A DNA stretch of 64,000 nt from Thiosulfativibrio zosterae (GTDB lineage Bacteria > Pseudomonadota > Gammaproteobacteria > Thiomicrospirales > Thiomicrospiraceae). How positions within the stretch are numbered: position 1 is the first letter of the stretch; each line of letters starts with the position of its first letter. The stretch spans positions 1,781,501 through 1,845,500 of the forward strand of contig NZ_AP021888.1 in assembly GCF_011398155.1 (NCBI RefSeq), read 5' to 3'. Positions 1 through 10,307 of this stretch are shown one piece after another. A program made the translations under genes and the position numbers. The notes beneath the pieces were generated by a model. The model was not told the DNA's origin. It worked only from the letters and a program-made list of their open reading frames with translations, and did not search any database.

Positions 1-61
1 AATCCACCACCATTTTCTCAAGCGTGATGCCGTGTAATGGATTATTTTTTTGTTCAGTCAC
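1..61 (-). CDS. VF530/DUF2132 family protein, N-terminal fragment
   Basis: Only the first 20 codons are in the window; the gene runs off its left edge. Translation from a GTG at 61 gives a peptide containing NNPLHGITLEKMVVD, which resembles the start of the small DNA-binding VF530 (DUF2132) family. The GTG overlaps the end of the upstream pseudouridine synthase gene (stop at 54-56), so the two are probably translationally coupled. The family is a short protein of unknown cellular role. The call rests on a short N-terminal match recalled from memory and is tentative. Confidence 0.5.
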   Translation of the reverse strand, partial: MTEQKNNPLHGITLEKMVVD

Positions 62-809
62 TGAAGTTTTCCTTGTTCGTTGCTGTATTAACTTGGCTTA
101 AAGCCTGCACTTCTGGTGGCGTTAAGCGCCGACTTTGGCCAGGCAGCAAGGAGGCATCTAACTTTACAGGCCCTATTTGCACGCGATGTAATGCCATCAC
201 TCGATTACCTAACCGTTTAAACATGCGTTTGATTTGATGAAAGCGCCCTTCCCACAGGGTCACTTCTGCCAAATTTGGTGCCAAGATTTTTAACTTTGCA
301 GGTCGAGTGGTGACCTGTTCGTAAGTCAAAAAAACACCTTCATTAAAGCCTTGCACCATTTGTTCCGTGAGTGGATTTTGTACCACCACCTGATATACCT
401 TAGGCATTTTATTATGCGGCGCAATCATGGCTTGCGACCAACGCCCGTCATTGGTTAACAATAATAACCCAGAAGAGTGTAAATCTAAACGCCCCACCAA
501 ATGCAAATCTTGGCGTTGCACTACAGAAAGCGCTCTTAGACAATCCACCGCCACAGGATGTTTGGCATCTTGCGTGGCACTTAAAACACCGACGGGTTTA
601 TAGAGCATCCAATAATCTGGCGTTTTTTTAGCTAGAATTTGCCCCTCAACCCTCACTTCGCAAAATTCATCAACCGTTTGCTGAACGGACTGTGCGATTT
701 GGTCATCTACCCAAATCTTGCGCTGCGCCACCAACATTCGCACTTGCGATTTACTGAGTGTCGTTTGCTGACTGATATAGCGATCAAGTCGGGTTTTGTG
801 GCCAGACAA
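54..809 (-). CDS. rsuA: rRNA small-subunit pseudouridine synthase, RsuA family
   Basis: Converts a uridine in 16S rRNA to pseudouridine (RsuA acts on position 516 in E. coli). An N-terminal S4 RNA-binding domain (RLDRYISQQTTLSKSQVR) is followed by the synthase domain with the catalytic-Asp motif GRLDLHSSGLLLLTNDG. The reading frame is open to a TTG at 839, but that codon lies inside the dapB terminator hairpin; a TTG at 809 has GGAG seven bases upstream and starts the protein a few residues before the S4 domain, so it is preferred. RluE/RluB-type relatives are the main alternative because the families are similar; the short length and single S4 domain suit RsuA. Confidence 0.8.
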   Translation of the reverse strand: MSGHKTRLDRYISQQTTLSKSQVRMLVAQRKIWVDDQIAQSVQQTVDEFCEVRVEGQILAKKTPDYWMLYKPVGVLSATQDAKHPVAVDCLRALSVVQRQDLHLVGRLDLHSSGLLLLTNDGRWSQAMIAPHNKMPKVYQVVVQNPLTEQMVQGFNEGVFLTYEQVTTRPAKLKILAPNLAEVTLWEGRFHQIKRMFKRLGNRVMALHRVQIGPVKLDASLLPGQSRRLTPPEVQALSQVNTATNKENFSD

Positions 810-820
810 TTCAAGACTCC

Positions 821-849
821 AAAACAAAAAAGCATCCAAAATGGATGCT
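821..849 (-). terminator. Rho-independent terminator after dapB
   Basis: AGCATCC and GGATGCT form a 7-bp stem with a 5-base loop (831-849). On the minus strand it is followed by a T-rich run interrupted by one G. It lies just after the dapB stop codon, and the other strand also has a short T run. Confidence 0.75.
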
Positions 850-875
850 TTTATTGAGGTTATTACGTTTGTGTT

Positions 876-1685
<810 letters not shown>

Positions 1686-1689
1686 TTAA

Positions 1690-2859
1690 TCAGTTCCAAG
1701 GACCGTCTTTTTTGTCATCGTCTTTTTTATCATCTTCACCTGTGAAGAAAGATTTCACCGAATCAAAAAAACTATGTTCTTTGGGGCTGTGTTGTTTGTG
1801 GTGTTTGCCTTGCAAACTGGCTTCGAATGAACGCAAGATTTCTTTTTGTTCTTCGGTTAATTTTACCGGTGTTTCAATTGACACCTGCACAATCATATCG
1901 CCAACATGCGAGGTGCGCACTGATTTAACACCTTTGCCAGCCAATTTAAAGCGTTGTCCAGACTGAGTACCGGCAGGAATTTTTAAACTGGCTTTGCCAT
2001 TTAAGGTCGGCACATCAATTGCACCGCCTAAGGCTGCGGTTGTGAAAGCCAAGGGCAGTTCACAGTAAAGTGTGTTGCCATCGCGCTCAAAAATCTTGTG
2101 TTGTTTAACGCGAATGCGCACATATAAATCGCCACGAGGTGCGCCTGTTTCGCCAATTTCGCCTTCGCCTTGCAAACGAATACGATCACCATTATCCACG
2201 CCTGCTGGAATTTTAACCGACAAGGTTTTATGGCTATGGGTATAGCCTTCGCCACGACATTTTTTACAAGGCGTTTTAATAATCTTGCCTGCACCGTGAC
2301 AGGTTGGACAGGTGCGTTGCACACTGAAAAAACCTTGTTGCATGCGCACTTGACCTTGACCATGGCAGGTTGGACAAACTTGAACATCTGAACCTTTTTC
2401 GGCACCAGAACCATCACAAGCATCACAGATTTCTTTGGTTGGAATACGAATATCCACCGTTGTGCCAGCCACGGCATCTTCTAATGAAACCTCTAGTTCA
2501 TATTGCAAATCCGCACCCGGTTGTGGGCCGCGTTGACGACCGCCACTGAAGCCGCCGCCAAAAATATCACCAAAGATGTCACCAAAATCCGCGAATCCAC
2601 CACCGCCGCCAAATCCGCCACGACCTGCCGAACCATCAACGCCCGCGTGACCGAATTGGTCATAGGCCTGGCGTTTTTGCGCATCCGACAAAATTTCATA
2701 AGCTTCTGAGGCTTCTTTGAATTTGTTTTCGGCTTCTTTGTTATCTGGATTGCGGTCAGGGTGATAGCGCATTGCCATCTTGCGGTAGGCTTTTTTAATT
2801 TCGGCTTCTGAGGCGGTTTTGGCCACTTCTAGAACTTCGTAATAATCTCTTTTGCTCAT
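1690..2859 (-). CDS. dnaJ: Chaperone protein DnaJ
   Basis: Type I Hsp40 co-chaperone that delivers unfolded clients to DnaK and stimulates its ATPase. The J domain carries the essential HPD (YHPDRNP, near residue 34). A Gly/Phe-rich linker follows (about 75-110), then the zinc domain with four CxxCxGxG repeats ([32 protein letters not shown]) and a C-terminal substrate-binding region. The C-terminus is lysine/aspartate-rich. No sigma-32 promoter is obvious in the 210 bases upstream, so it may depend on read-through past the dnaK terminator or on a weaker promoter. Confidence 0.98.
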   Translation of the reverse strand: MSKRDYYEVLEVAKTASEAEIKKAYRKMAMRYHPDRNPDNKEAENKFKEASEAYEILSDAQKRQAYDQFGHAGVDGSAGRGGFGGGGGFADFGDIFGDIFGGGFSGGRQRGPQPGADLQYELEVSLEDAVAGTTVDIRIPTKEICDACDGSGAEKGSDVQVCPTCHGQGQVRMQQGFFSVQRTCPTCHGAGKIIKTPCKKCRGEGYTHSHKTLSVKIPAGVDNGDRIRLQGEGEIGETGAPRGDLYVRIRVKQHKIFERDGNTLYCELPLAFTTAALGGAIDVPTLNGKASLKIPAGTQSGQRFKLAGKGVKSVRTSHVGDMIVQVSIETPVKLTEEQKEILRSFEASLQGKHHKQHSPKEHSFFDSVKSFFTGEDDKKDDDKKDGPWN

Positions 2860-2934
2860 GGGAATTAATCGCTATTTTTAATCGTTAACATTCAAAATTG
2901 ACCTAAAAACTCACTAAAAAACCCCTAAAAACAA

Positions 2935-2944
2935 CCAGGCCTGG
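2935..2944. repeat. CCAGGCCTGG palindrome, copy 1
   Basis: Perfect copy in the dnaK-dnaJ gap, inside the 14-bp palindrome AACCAGGCCTGGTT with an A-rich left and T-rich right flank. The flanks are nearly identical to those of the copy at 48747. Confidence 0.85.
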
Positions 2945-3010
2945 TTAGTTTTAGCAGACTTTTTGGCTTTGTAAGTCCTTTTTGAATGGTAACTATGGTG
3001 TTAATGGGTT

Positions 3011-3044
3011 AAATAAAAACGGGCAATTCTAAACGAATTGCCCG
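3011..3044 (-). terminator. Rho-independent terminator after dnaK
   Basis: A perfect 10-bp stem (CGGGCAATTC / GAATTGCCCG, 3020-3044) with a 5-base loop is followed on the minus strand by TTTTTATTT. It lies 26 bases past the dnaK stop. Confidence 0.85.
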
Positions 3045-3069
3045 AGGTCTAACAGAATAATCTCAAAGA

Positions 3070-4989
3070 TTATTTCTTGTCATCTTTAACTTCTTCAAAT
3101 TCTGCATCAACGATATCGTCATCTGCTTTTGAAGAGCCTTGTTGTTGTGCACCCGCATTGGCATCAGTTGCTTGTTGTGAATAGGCTTTTTCAGTTACCT
3201 TTTGGCTTGCTGCTGCTAAGGCTTGCGACTTGGCTTCAATATCAGCTTTGTCATCGCCTTTGATAGCGGCTTCTAGGTCTGTAATCGCTTTTTCAATGGC
3301 TTCTTTTTCAGAAGCTTCAACGGCTTCACCTTGCTCAGTCAATAATTTACGCGTACCGTGAATCATTGCATCTGCTTGGTTACGCACTTCAACCAATTCT
3401 TTTAACTTACGATCTTCTTCAGCATGCGCTTCGGCATCTTTTACCATGGCTTCAATTTCTTCTTCAGATAAACCAGAAGACGATTTAATGGTGATGTGTT
3501 GCTCTTTGTTGGTTGCCTTGTCTTTAGCAGACACATTCAAAATACCGTTGGCATCAATGTCAAAGGTTACTTCGATTTGTGGCATACCGCGTGGCGCTGG
3601 TGGAATTTCGTCTAGGTTGAATTGACCTAAAGACTTGTTGCCAGACGCCATCTCGCGCTCACCTTGTAACACATGAATGGTTACCGCAGATTGATTGTCA
3701 TCCGCTGTTGAGAAAGTTTGTGACTTACGCGTTGGGATTGTGGTGTTTTTGTCAATTAACTTAGTCATAACACCACCCATGGTTTCTATCCCTAAAGATA
3801 GCGGTGTTACATCCAACAACAACACATCGTTTACATCACCCGACAATACCCCACCTTGAATCGCAGCACCCATGGCCACCGCTTCATCTGGGTTAACATC
3901 ACGACGAGGCTCTTTACCAAAGAACTCTTTAACACGCGCTTGTACCATAGGCACACGTGTTGAGCCCCCAACCAAAATAACATCATCAATTTCAGAAGCG
4001 GATAAACCAGCATCTTTCAGTGCAATACGGCAAGGTTCGATAGAACGCGCCACTAGGCCTTCAATTAAAGATTCAAACTTAGCACGGGTAATTTTTAAAT
4101 TTAAGTGCTTAGGCCCAGTCGCATCTGCGGTGATGTAAGGCAAGTTAATATCCGTTTGCTCACGTGATGACAATTCGATTTTGGCTTTTTCAGCCGCTTC
4201 GCGTAAACGCTGTAACGCTAAAGGATCTGCCTTTAAGTTAACACCCTGTTCTTTTTTGAATTCTTCTACGAGGTACTCGATGATGACCATGTCAAAATCT
4301 TCACCGCCTAGGAAAGTGTCACCATTGGTAGACAAGACTTCAACTTGCTTTTCACCGTCCATGTCAGCCACTTCGATAATTGAAATATCGAAAGTACCAC
4401 CACCTAAGTCGTAAACCGCAATTTTGCTGTCTACTTTAACTTTATCCATACCATAAGCTAAAGCCGCTGCTGTTGGCTCGTTGATGATACGCTTAACTTC
4501 TAAACCAGCGATCTTACCAGCGTCTTTAGTGGCTTGACGCTGTGAATCGTTGAAGTAAGCAGGAACCGTGATCACCGCTTCAGTCACTTCATAGCCTAAA
4601 TAATCTTCAGCGGTTTTCTTCATTTTCATCAAAGTACGCGCTGAAACTTCTTGTGGTGAAAGTTTCTTACCATTGACTTCAACCCATGCATCGCCGTTAT
4701 CTGCGGCAACGATGTTGTAAGGCACCATGTCTTTGTCTTTGGTCACAACCGCATCTGTGGCACGACGACCAATCAAACGCTTAATTGCAAATAAAGTATT
4801 TTTTGGATTAGTCACTGCTTGACGCTTTGCAGAATCCCCAACCAATACTTCACCATCATTGGTGTAAGCAACGATTGATGGGGTTGTACGCGCGCCTTCA
4901 GCGTTTGGGATAACTTTAACTTCTTTGCCTTCCATGATGGCTACGCAAGAGTTGGTAGTTCCTAAATCGATACCGATAATTTTTGCCAT
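3070..4989 (-). CDS. dnaK: Chaperone protein DnaK (Hsp70)
   Basis: ATP-dependent Hsp70 chaperone working with DnaJ and GrpE. The phosphate-binding loop [13 protein letters not shown] starts at residue 6. The nucleotide-binding domain spans about 1-385, then the substrate-binding beta domain, helical lid and the conserved acidic tail ending [12 protein letters not shown]. The start is the ATG at 4989 ([10 protein letters not shown]), preceded by GGAG; the open frame continues five codons upstream to a TTG. At 639 residues it has the usual length. A sigma-32-like promoter lies upstream at 5035-5062. Confidence 0.99.
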   Translation of the reverse strand: MAKIIGIDLGTTNSCVAIMEGKEVKVIPNAEGARTTPSIVAYTNDGEVLVGDSAKRQAVTNPKNTLFAIKRLIGRRATDAVVTKDKDMVPYNIVAADNGDAWVEVNGKKLSPQEVSARTLMKMKKTAEDYLGYEVTEAVITVPAYFNDSQRQATKDAGKIAGLEVKRIINEPTAAALAYGMDKVKVDSKIAVYDLGGGTFDISIIEVADMDGEKQVEVLSTNGDTFLGGEDFDMVIIEYLVEEFKKEQGVNLKADPLALQRLREAAEKAKIELSSREQTDINLPYITADATGPKHLNLKITRAKFESLIEGLVARSIEPCRIALKDAGLSASEIDDVILVGGSTRVPMVQARVKEFFGKEPRRDVNPDEAVAMGAAIQGGVLSGDVNDVLLLDVTPLSLGIETMGGVMTKLIDKNTTIPTRKSQTFSTADDNQSAVTIHVLQGEREMASGNKSLGQFNLDEIPPAPRGMPQIEVTFDIDANGILNVSAKDKATNKEQHITIKSSSGLSEEEIEAMVKDAEAHAEEDRKLKELVEVRNQADAMIHGTRKLLTEQGEAVEASEKEAIEKAITDLEAAIKGDDKADIEAKSQALAAASQKVTEKAYSQQATDANAGAQQQGSSKADDDIVDAEFEEVKDDKK

Positions 4990-5034
4990 TTTTCTATTCT
5001 CCAATTTTGAAATCTGTTTTTTTCGTTAACCCTT

Positions 5035-5062
5035 TAATAAGGTTGTTTTGATGGCTTTCAAG
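5035..5062 (-). promoter_or_regulatory. Sigma-32-like heat-shock promoter of dnaK
   Basis: On the minus strand CTTGAAA (5056-5062) is followed after exactly 13 bases by CCTTATTA (5035-5042). The -35 is a perfect match to the heat-shock consensus; the -10 is a partial match to CCCCATNT. It lies about 46 bases upstream of the dnaK start. Confidence 0.7.
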
Positions 5063-5092
5063 GGTTAATTTAAAATTTATTTAATACTTTGC

Positions 5093-5647
5093 TTACTGAG
5101 CAACAATGACTCGCGCGGGTCTTACCAAACGCTCATTAAGGGTATAACCCTTTTGAATAACATCCACCACCGTATTACTTGCATGGTCTGGTGAAGGAAT
5201 CATTGTTAAGGCTTCATGCAATTTCGGGTCAAATACTTCGCCTTTTGGGTCAATGCGTTCAACATTAAATTCATTTAAAACATCCAGTGTTTGCTTAAAA
5301 GTCATTTCTAACCCTTCACGAATGCTCTCAATACTGGCTTCGGTATTTCTCGCCGCCACTAATCCCATGTCCATCGAATCTAAAACAGGCATGAGCGCAT
5401 TTACAAATTTTTCTAGCGCAAATTTATGAGCACTTTCAATATCGATACGCGTACGGCGTCTTAGGTTTTCCATGTCCGCCAGCGTTCTTAAAGCCAAATC
5501 TTTTTGCGCATCCGCTTCTTTCTTGGCTTCTGCCAACAAAGCCGTTAAGTCATCCGACACCGCTTGTTCGGCTTGTTCTAAGGTTTGTTCCGCATCATCC
5601 ACCGTTGGGATTTGCTCTTCATTCAGTTCAGTTTGTTTATCAGACAC
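5093..5647 (-). CDS. grpE: Nucleotide exchange factor GrpE
   Basis: Exchanges ADP on DnaK. At 184 residues it is of normal length: an acidic N-terminal tail, a long coiled-coil dimerisation helix (about 40-90, including LADMENLRRRTRIDIE) and the C-terminal beta-wing domain ending with the family-typical YTLNERLVRPARVIV. It precedes dnaK on the same strand with 103 bases between, so grpE-dnaK-dnaJ-dapB lie in order. A near-perfect heat-shock promoter stands 39 bases upstream; nadK diverges from the same intergenic region. Confidence 0.98.
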   Translation of the reverse strand: MSDKQTELNEEQIPTVDDAEQTLEQAEQAVSDDLTALLAEAKKEADAQKDLALRTLADMENLRRRTRIDIESAHKFALEKFVNALMPVLDSMDMGLVAARNTEASIESIREGLEMTFKQTLDVLNEFNVERIDPKGEVFDPKLHEALTMIPSPDHASNTVVDVIQKGYTLNERLVRPARVIVAQ

Positions 5648-5685
5648 GGGGTCTCTCCTAGGATGTCAAATTAAAATCTTTGGCT

Positions 5686-5713
5686 TTATGGGGTTAGCAA
5701 TTTTTTTTTCAAG
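5686..5713 (-). promoter_or_regulatory. Sigma-32 heat-shock promoter of grpE
   Basis: The minus strand reads CTTGAAA (5707-5713), 13 bases, then CCCCATAA (5686-5693), an almost exact match to the sigma-32 consensus CTTGAAA-N13-CCCCATNT. The -10 is 39 bases upstream of the grpE start. Confidence 0.88.
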
Positions 5714-5770
5714 TCCTCAAGGGTTAAATAATTTAAAATAAAATGATTCAAACTCAGCAGATTCCTCATT

Positions 5771-6646
5771 ATGTTTAATAACATCGTTATTTATGGCAAA
5801 TACAACGGCATTCAATCTTGGGAGCTGATTGATAAGGCGATTCATTTTTTGCAAAGCCGCCACAAGACTGTTTTTTTGGACGCCTTTTCCTGTGCTGATT
5901 TCCCAATTGACCGCTATGGCGTAAAACTGGTGCATCGTGACGAAGACCTAGACAATATGGATTTGGCTATCGTCGTCGGTGGCGATGGAACTTTATTAGA
6001 TGTGGCGCGCAGCATTGTCACCAAACACATTCCAGTCATTGGCATCAACCTAGGGCGTTTGGGATTTTTAACAGATATCTCACCGAGCGTGATGATTCAA
6101 TCGCTCAGCGACATTATTAATGGCGAATATGACCACGAAAAACGCAATTTACTAGAAGTGACCATTATCAAAAACAATAAGGTGCTCTTTAACCAAGTCG
6201 CCTTTAATGATGTGGTATTACATAAAAACGACTCGCCACGCATGGTCGAGTTTGAAACCTTTATCGACAACCGCTTTCTGTCTAGCCAACGTTCAGATGG
6301 TTTAATTGTGGCCACCCCTACCGGCTCTACCGCTTATGCGCTGTCGGCTGGCGGCCCGATTTTAGACCCCACCATGGATGTATTCAGTTTGGTTTCAATC
6401 AATCCACACACCATGAGTAATCGCCCCTTGGTGATTTCTGGGCAAAGTGAAGTGATGATTCGCCCTCACGAAAACTGCGAAGGCAATGCCAGCATTATCT
6501 GTGATGGTCAGGTGACTTTTCACATCACAGCAGATCACAAAACTTTCATTAAGCGCCATGCCAATTTACTCACCATGATCCACCCTAAAGGTCACGACCA
6601 TTTACAATTGTTACGCGCCAAACTCAATTGGGGACAAAAACTGTAA
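5771..6646 (+). CDS. nadK: NAD kinase
   Basis: Phosphorylates NAD to NADP with ATP in the cytoplasm. The nucleotide-binding GGDGT motif (VVGGDGTLLDVARS) and the second signature, ATPTGSTAYALSAGGPI, are both intact. At 291 residues it has the usual length. It diverges from grpE and is followed by recN on the same strand, the conserved gammaproteobacterial order. Confidence 0.97.
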   Translation: MFNNIVIYGKYNGIQSWELIDKAIHFLQSRHKTVFLDAFSCADFPIDRYGVKLVHRDEDLDNMDLAIVVGGDGTLLDVARSIVTKHIPVIGINLGRLGFLTDISPSVMIQSLSDIINGEYDHEKRNLLEVTIIKNNKVLFNQVAFNDVVLHKNDSPRMVEFETFIDNRFLSSQRSDGLIVATPTGSTAYALSAGGPILDPTMDVFSLVSINPHTMSNRPLVISGQSEVMIRPHENCEGNASIICDGQVTFHITADHKTFIKRHANLLTMIHPKGHDHLQLLRAKLNWGQKL

Positions 6647-6723
6647 CAAATTTCAAACTTGCTTTTCTTTAAGGTAATTATGATAGAATCTTGCGCACAC
6701 TCAACTTAGGCACTGGACACATC

Positions 6724-8403
6724 ATGCTGCAAGAACTCAGTATTCAAAATCTCGCTCTTATTGAAAAACTCACCCTAGAATTTAAAACGGGTTTCACCAC
6801 CTTAACAGGCGAAACCGGTGCGGGTAAATCCATTTTATTAGACGCATTAGGCTTGTGCTTGGGCGAAAGAGCTGACAGCGGACTGGTGCGCTATGGTACG
6901 GATCGCGCGGATGTCACTGCCGACTTTGCCATCCAAAAAGTACCCCATGCCCTTGAATGGCTCAAGCAACAAGAGCTCGATGACGAGGACAATTGTTTAT
7001 TACGCCGCACCGTAACCAGCGAAGGTCGCTCTAAGGCCTACATCAACGGACTGCCCGTGGCGATTGGGCAGCTCAAAGAACTCAGCGCCCTGCTGATTGA
7101 CATACACGGTCAACACGAACACCAAACGCTCTTACACGCCAACCAACAACTTGCGTTATTGGATGCTTACGCGCAACACCCAGACTTGGTCGAAAAATGC
7201 CGTAAAAACTACCAGGCCTGGTCAAAATTAACGCAACATTATCAAAAATTAACCGCTGAACAGAGCGACAAAACCTCCAAAATAGAACTCCTAGAGTTTC
7301 AACTCAAAGAATTCAATAAGGTTTCACCACAAGCGGAAGAATTTGAATTATTGTCTGAGGAACAAAATGCCCTGTCACACGCCCAAGAAATCCAACAAGC
7401 CAGCTTAAATGCTTATGAACTGATTGATGGAGAAGATGGCGTGAGCGAACGCTTGGCCAGAGCAATTGATGAATTAGAGTCGGCGGTAGAATTTCAACCA
7501 CAACTTAAAAACACCTTAACTCAGCTTAACTCATTATTGATAGAAGCCCAAGAAGCCGCTGCAGATTGCCAGCATCAAGGCAACAGCATTGAACTGGACC
7601 CAGAACGCTTACAACAAGTTGAAGAACGCTTGGCAGAGCTGTTTGGCTTGGCCAAAAAATACCACCTTTCGCCCGAAGAATTGGTGGGAAAACACCAACA
7701 ACTGCGCCAAGAACTTGACCTACTCACCGACTCTTCTAACTCACTAGAACACTTGGAAACCGAAATTAAAAACGCTTTCCAAACATTCGAACAATCTGCC
7801 AAAACTTTGAGTGCATCGCGACAAAAATCGGCCAAAATTTTAGCCAAAACCGTCACCGCCTCTATGCACGAACTGGGTATGCCCAACGGTCAATTTGAAA
7901 TAGCAATTACGCCTTTAGAAAAACCGCTGGCAACGGGCAGCGACAGGGTCGAACTTTTGGTGACCGCCAACAAAGGCCAACCTTTGCAACCACTTGCCAA
8001 AGTGGCTTCAGGAGGTGAATTGTCGCGCATCAGTCTAGCTATTCAAGTGGCAAGTGCCGAAGTCGCCAGTTTGCCAACTTTGATTTTTGATGAAGTGGAT
8101 GTCGGCATCGGTGGCGGAATTGCCGAAGTGGTCGGGCAAAAAATGCAAACTCTCGGCAGCCATCGTCAAGTCTTGTCTATCACCCATTTGGCGCAAGTGG
8201 CCGCGCACGGCAATCAACATTACCACATTAGCAAAACCACCGAAAACGACTTAACCTTTACCCAAGTCAACGAACTGAACACCGCAGACCGCATTGAAGA
8301 ACTCGCAAGAATGCTCGGCGGACTCAAAATCACCGAACAAACCCGCAGCCATGCACAAGAAATGCTAGAAACGGCGCAATCCATATCAACAAGCCCGAAT
8401 TAA
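6724..8403 (+). CDS. recN: DNA repair protein RecN
   Basis: SMC-like ATPase acting in double-strand-break repair. The N-terminal Walker A is GETGAGKSILLDALG; a coiled coil (about 150-370) separates it from the C-terminal half with signature KVASGGELSRISLA and Walker B LIFDEVDVGIGG. The start is taken at the ATG at 6724 (MLQELSIQNLALIEKL, the family N-terminus); the frame is open 11 codons further up, but that extension would cover the likely -10 (TATGATAGAAT region). A copy of the CCAGGCCTGG palindrome lies inside the gene at 7212. No clear LexA box was seen. Confidence 0.97.
   Translation: MLQELSIQNLALIEKLTLEFKTGFTTLTGETGAGKSILLDALGLCLGERADSGLVRYGTDRADVTADFAIQKVPHALEWLKQQELDDEDNCLLRRTVTSEGRSKAYINGLPVAIGQLKELSALLIDIHGQHEHQTLLHANQQLALLDAYAQHPDLVEKCRKNYQAWSKLTQHYQKLTAEQSDKTSKIELLEFQLKEFNKVSPQAEEFELLSEEQNALSHAQEIQQASLNAYELIDGEDGVSERLARAIDELESAVEFQPQLKNTLTQLNSLLIEAQEAAADCQHQGNSIELDPERLQQVEERLAELFGLAKKYHLSPEELVGKHQQLRQELDLLTDSSNSLEHLETEIKNAFQTFEQSAKTLSASRQKSAKILAKTVTASMHELGMPNGQFEIAITPLEKPLATGSDRVELLVTANKGQPLQPLAKVASGGELSRISLAIQVASAEVASLPTLIFDEVDVGIGGGIAEVVGQKMQTLGSHRQVLSITHLAQVAAHGNQHYHISKTTENDLTFTQVNELNTADRIEELARMLGGLKITEQTRSHAQEMLETAQSISTSPN
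7212..7221. repeat. CCAGGCCTGG palindrome, copy 2
   Basis: Perfect copy inside recN, read in frame as Gln-Ala-Trp, with the A-rich left flank conserved. Confidence 0.8.
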
Positions 8404-8413
8404 TCGGGCTTTT
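8392..8413 (+). terminator. Terminator of recN
   Basis: AGCCCGA and TCGGGCT form a 7-bp stem whose loop contains the recN stop codon, followed by TTTT. It separates recN from the convergent cytochrome gene. Confidence 0.7.
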
Positions 8414-8432
8414 GCTCAACATCCAACTCAAA

Positions 8433-10187
8433 TCAGTGATGAATCACTGGCGTAGTTACACCCGTCAATTCGCCCTCTGGAACCTCTTGCCAAACCACTT
8501 CGTCCAACGGTTTGACATGCGCATCTCGGCTATAAATATAACTTTGCTCATCCACAATAACCTTGTAAGCCTTATTCAGCTGCAAAGCACGCTCGCGAGA
8601 TGGAATCAAAAGCTCTGCAATATCATCGTGCAATAAGGACAACTGATCTTGCTTAATCGAGCCATCCGAATTCCAAAATTTAGTAATAACTTCATCATTG
8701 TTACGAAATTCATTGGCAGAATGGTTGTTTAACAAATATTCGGTATATTGATAAGTGCCATCTTTAAACTTAGGTTCTTTCAAACCCGCCAAACTTTTTT
8801 GCGTCCAGTGGTACCAACCTTGTTGATAATGCGAAGTATCTAATTTTCGTGGAAAGGCAAAGCTTGAATCGGTGGTAATGCCAATGCCTGAGTGACAACC
8901 CATACAATTGAGCGTTTCTTCAAAATTTTGTGGGCGCAACTTGCCATCAACATTTTCAATAAATCCTTGATAAACCCAACCGACCCCATTGGATAAGCCA
9001 AACTCCGCATCGCCTTTAATTCTTCTTAAACGATCAGGATTCAAATCGCCTTCTTTAATTTCTGATAAGGTCGCATTTTTTAATTGAAAATAGGTGTTCC
9101 AAAAAAGTTTCTTGCCATAACGCAATTCTTTGAGTCTGGGAGATAAAGTAACTTGGCCCTTGTCATCCAAAGCCAAATAACGCACCGAATGCAAAAACTC
9201 TGTGCCTTCTGGATACAAACCTGCCGCAAGATGCAAACTGCCCGCTTCTTGCAAAGATTTTGCTTTACCCACATAAAACATCAATTTATTTTCTAAGGGC
9301 GCCCAGTCATAAACTACTTGCTTAGCCTTATCCAGCTGACCATTTTTATTTAAATCAACACCGTAAATGTTTTCGTCGGTTTCTGGAATGGTAATGTTTT
9401 GTCGTTGAATCATCGCCAAAACAATCGACAGATTCAAATTGTAAACTTCTCGACTGTATTGCCCTTGGCTATCTTGACGCATGGATTCCGGCAAACGAAT
9501 CAACACATCATCGGTGGAACCATTAGTTGGCCAAAAAGTCCCTAAAAAAGGTGAATATGCAAAAGCTCGCCAACCGGTATCTTTTCCAGACGGGTCTTGG
9601 TCATACCCCTCGGAATCAAAATGATAATAACAATCGGGGGTATAACCGTCCCACTTGCCATTACCGTCATAATCCCAGTTTTCGGGTAAGTTCTTTAAAC
9701 GCTCCGCCAGCTCAATCTTGCCATCTCCGGTCAAATAGTTGGTTTTATTAACATAGTTTAAAATGGTATCATCAGATATTGCATTCACTGCGCTCGTGCG
9801 ATCTTTAAATAGATTTGTCCAAGCGTTTTTTTGGGTGGTTGCCCTAAAGCCTGCCACCAACTGAAATTCACTATCGTCAATATAATTGGGTTCTTGTCCC
9901 ACTGTATGACAACTAAAACATGGATTATGCACCTGACCTGCGACATTGGTTTTGGTGTAGCATTGGCTGGGAATATAGGCGTAAGGGTTATTTAATAAAT
10001 CATTGGATTTAAGACTGATACCTAAATCACTTTTAGGAGCAGAACTACGTTTAGCTGAATCTGCGGATAAAGCGTTGTCAATAGGAATAACCGTCTCTTT
10101 TGCGACCTTATCATTATTGCCCTTAAAAGATACTACTAAAATAGCTGCCAATAATGCTAAGCCAGAAAACATGTATATTTTTTTCAT
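8433..10187 (-). CDS. Di-haem c-type cytochrome of unknown function
   Basis: A 584-residue exported protein. An N-terminal hydrophobic segment (residues 4-21) would anchor it or act as a signal peptide. Two haem c motifs are present, CFSCH at 90-94 and CMGCH at 428-432, so it should be matured in the periplasm. Two calcium-loop-like sequences are visible (DYDGNGKWDG about 172-181, DLNKNGQLDK about 278-287). I do not recognise a named family and propose no reaction. It lies on the minus strand downstream of a PhoX-like lipoprotein gene, separated by a terminator; both proteins carry Ca-loop-like motifs. Together they interrupt the usual recN-fur/bamE neighbourhood. Confidence 0.75.
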   Translation of the reverse strand: MKKIYMFSGLALLAAILVVSFKGNNDKVAKETVIPIDNALSADSAKRSSAPKSDLGISLKSNDLLNNPYAYIPSQCYTKTNVAGQVHNPCFSCHTVGQEPNYIDDSEFQLVAGFRATTQKNAWTNLFKDRTSAVNAISDDTILNYVNKTNYLTGDGKIELAERLKNLPENWDYDGNGKWDGYTPDCYYHFDSEGYDQDPSGKDTGWRAFAYSPFLGTFWPTNGSTDDVLIRLPESMRQDSQGQYSREVYNLNLSIVLAMIQRQNITIPETDENIYGVDLNKNGQLDKAKQVVYDWAPLENKLMFYVGKAKSLQEAGSLHLAAGLYPEGTEFLHSVRYLALDDKGQVTLSPRLKELRYGKKLFWNTYFQLKNATLSEIKEGDLNPDRLRRIKGDAEFGLSNGVGWVYQGFIENVDGKLRPQNFEETLNCMGCHSGIGITTDSSFAFPRKLDTSHYQQGWYHWTQKSLAGLKEPKFKDGTYQYTEYLLNNHSANEFRNNDEVITKFWNSDGSIKQDQLSLLHDDIAELLIPSRERALQLNKAYKVIVDEQSYIYSRDAHVKPLDEVVWQEVPEGELTGVTTPVIHH

Positions 10188-10262
10188 TATTTTTCCTAAA
10201 TACTCGTAATATTTTTAAGAAAAACCACTAAGACAATTAGCTTACTTAAAAACACTATTTAC

Positions 10263-10288
10263 AAAAAAGGCGCACTAGGCGCCTTTTT
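10263..10288 (-). terminator. Bidirectional terminator after the PhoX-like gene
   Basis: A stem AGGCGC/GCGCCT with a 5-base loop is flanked by six A on one side and five T on the other, so it can work on both strands. It lies 20 bases past the PhoX-like stop codon. Confidence 0.8.
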
Positions 10289-10307
10289 AGGTTAATAAAC
10301 CAAAGCT

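Noticed and set aside
37-237. Short plus-strand frame over the pseudouridine synthase gene
   Set aside because: Antisense shadow of a well-supported gene, without start signals or recognisable protein.
2028-2477. 149-codon minus-strand frame inside dnaJ in another phase
   Set aside because: Overlaps the zinc-finger region of dnaJ; its Cys/Val-rich translation comes from the CxxCxGxG repeats.
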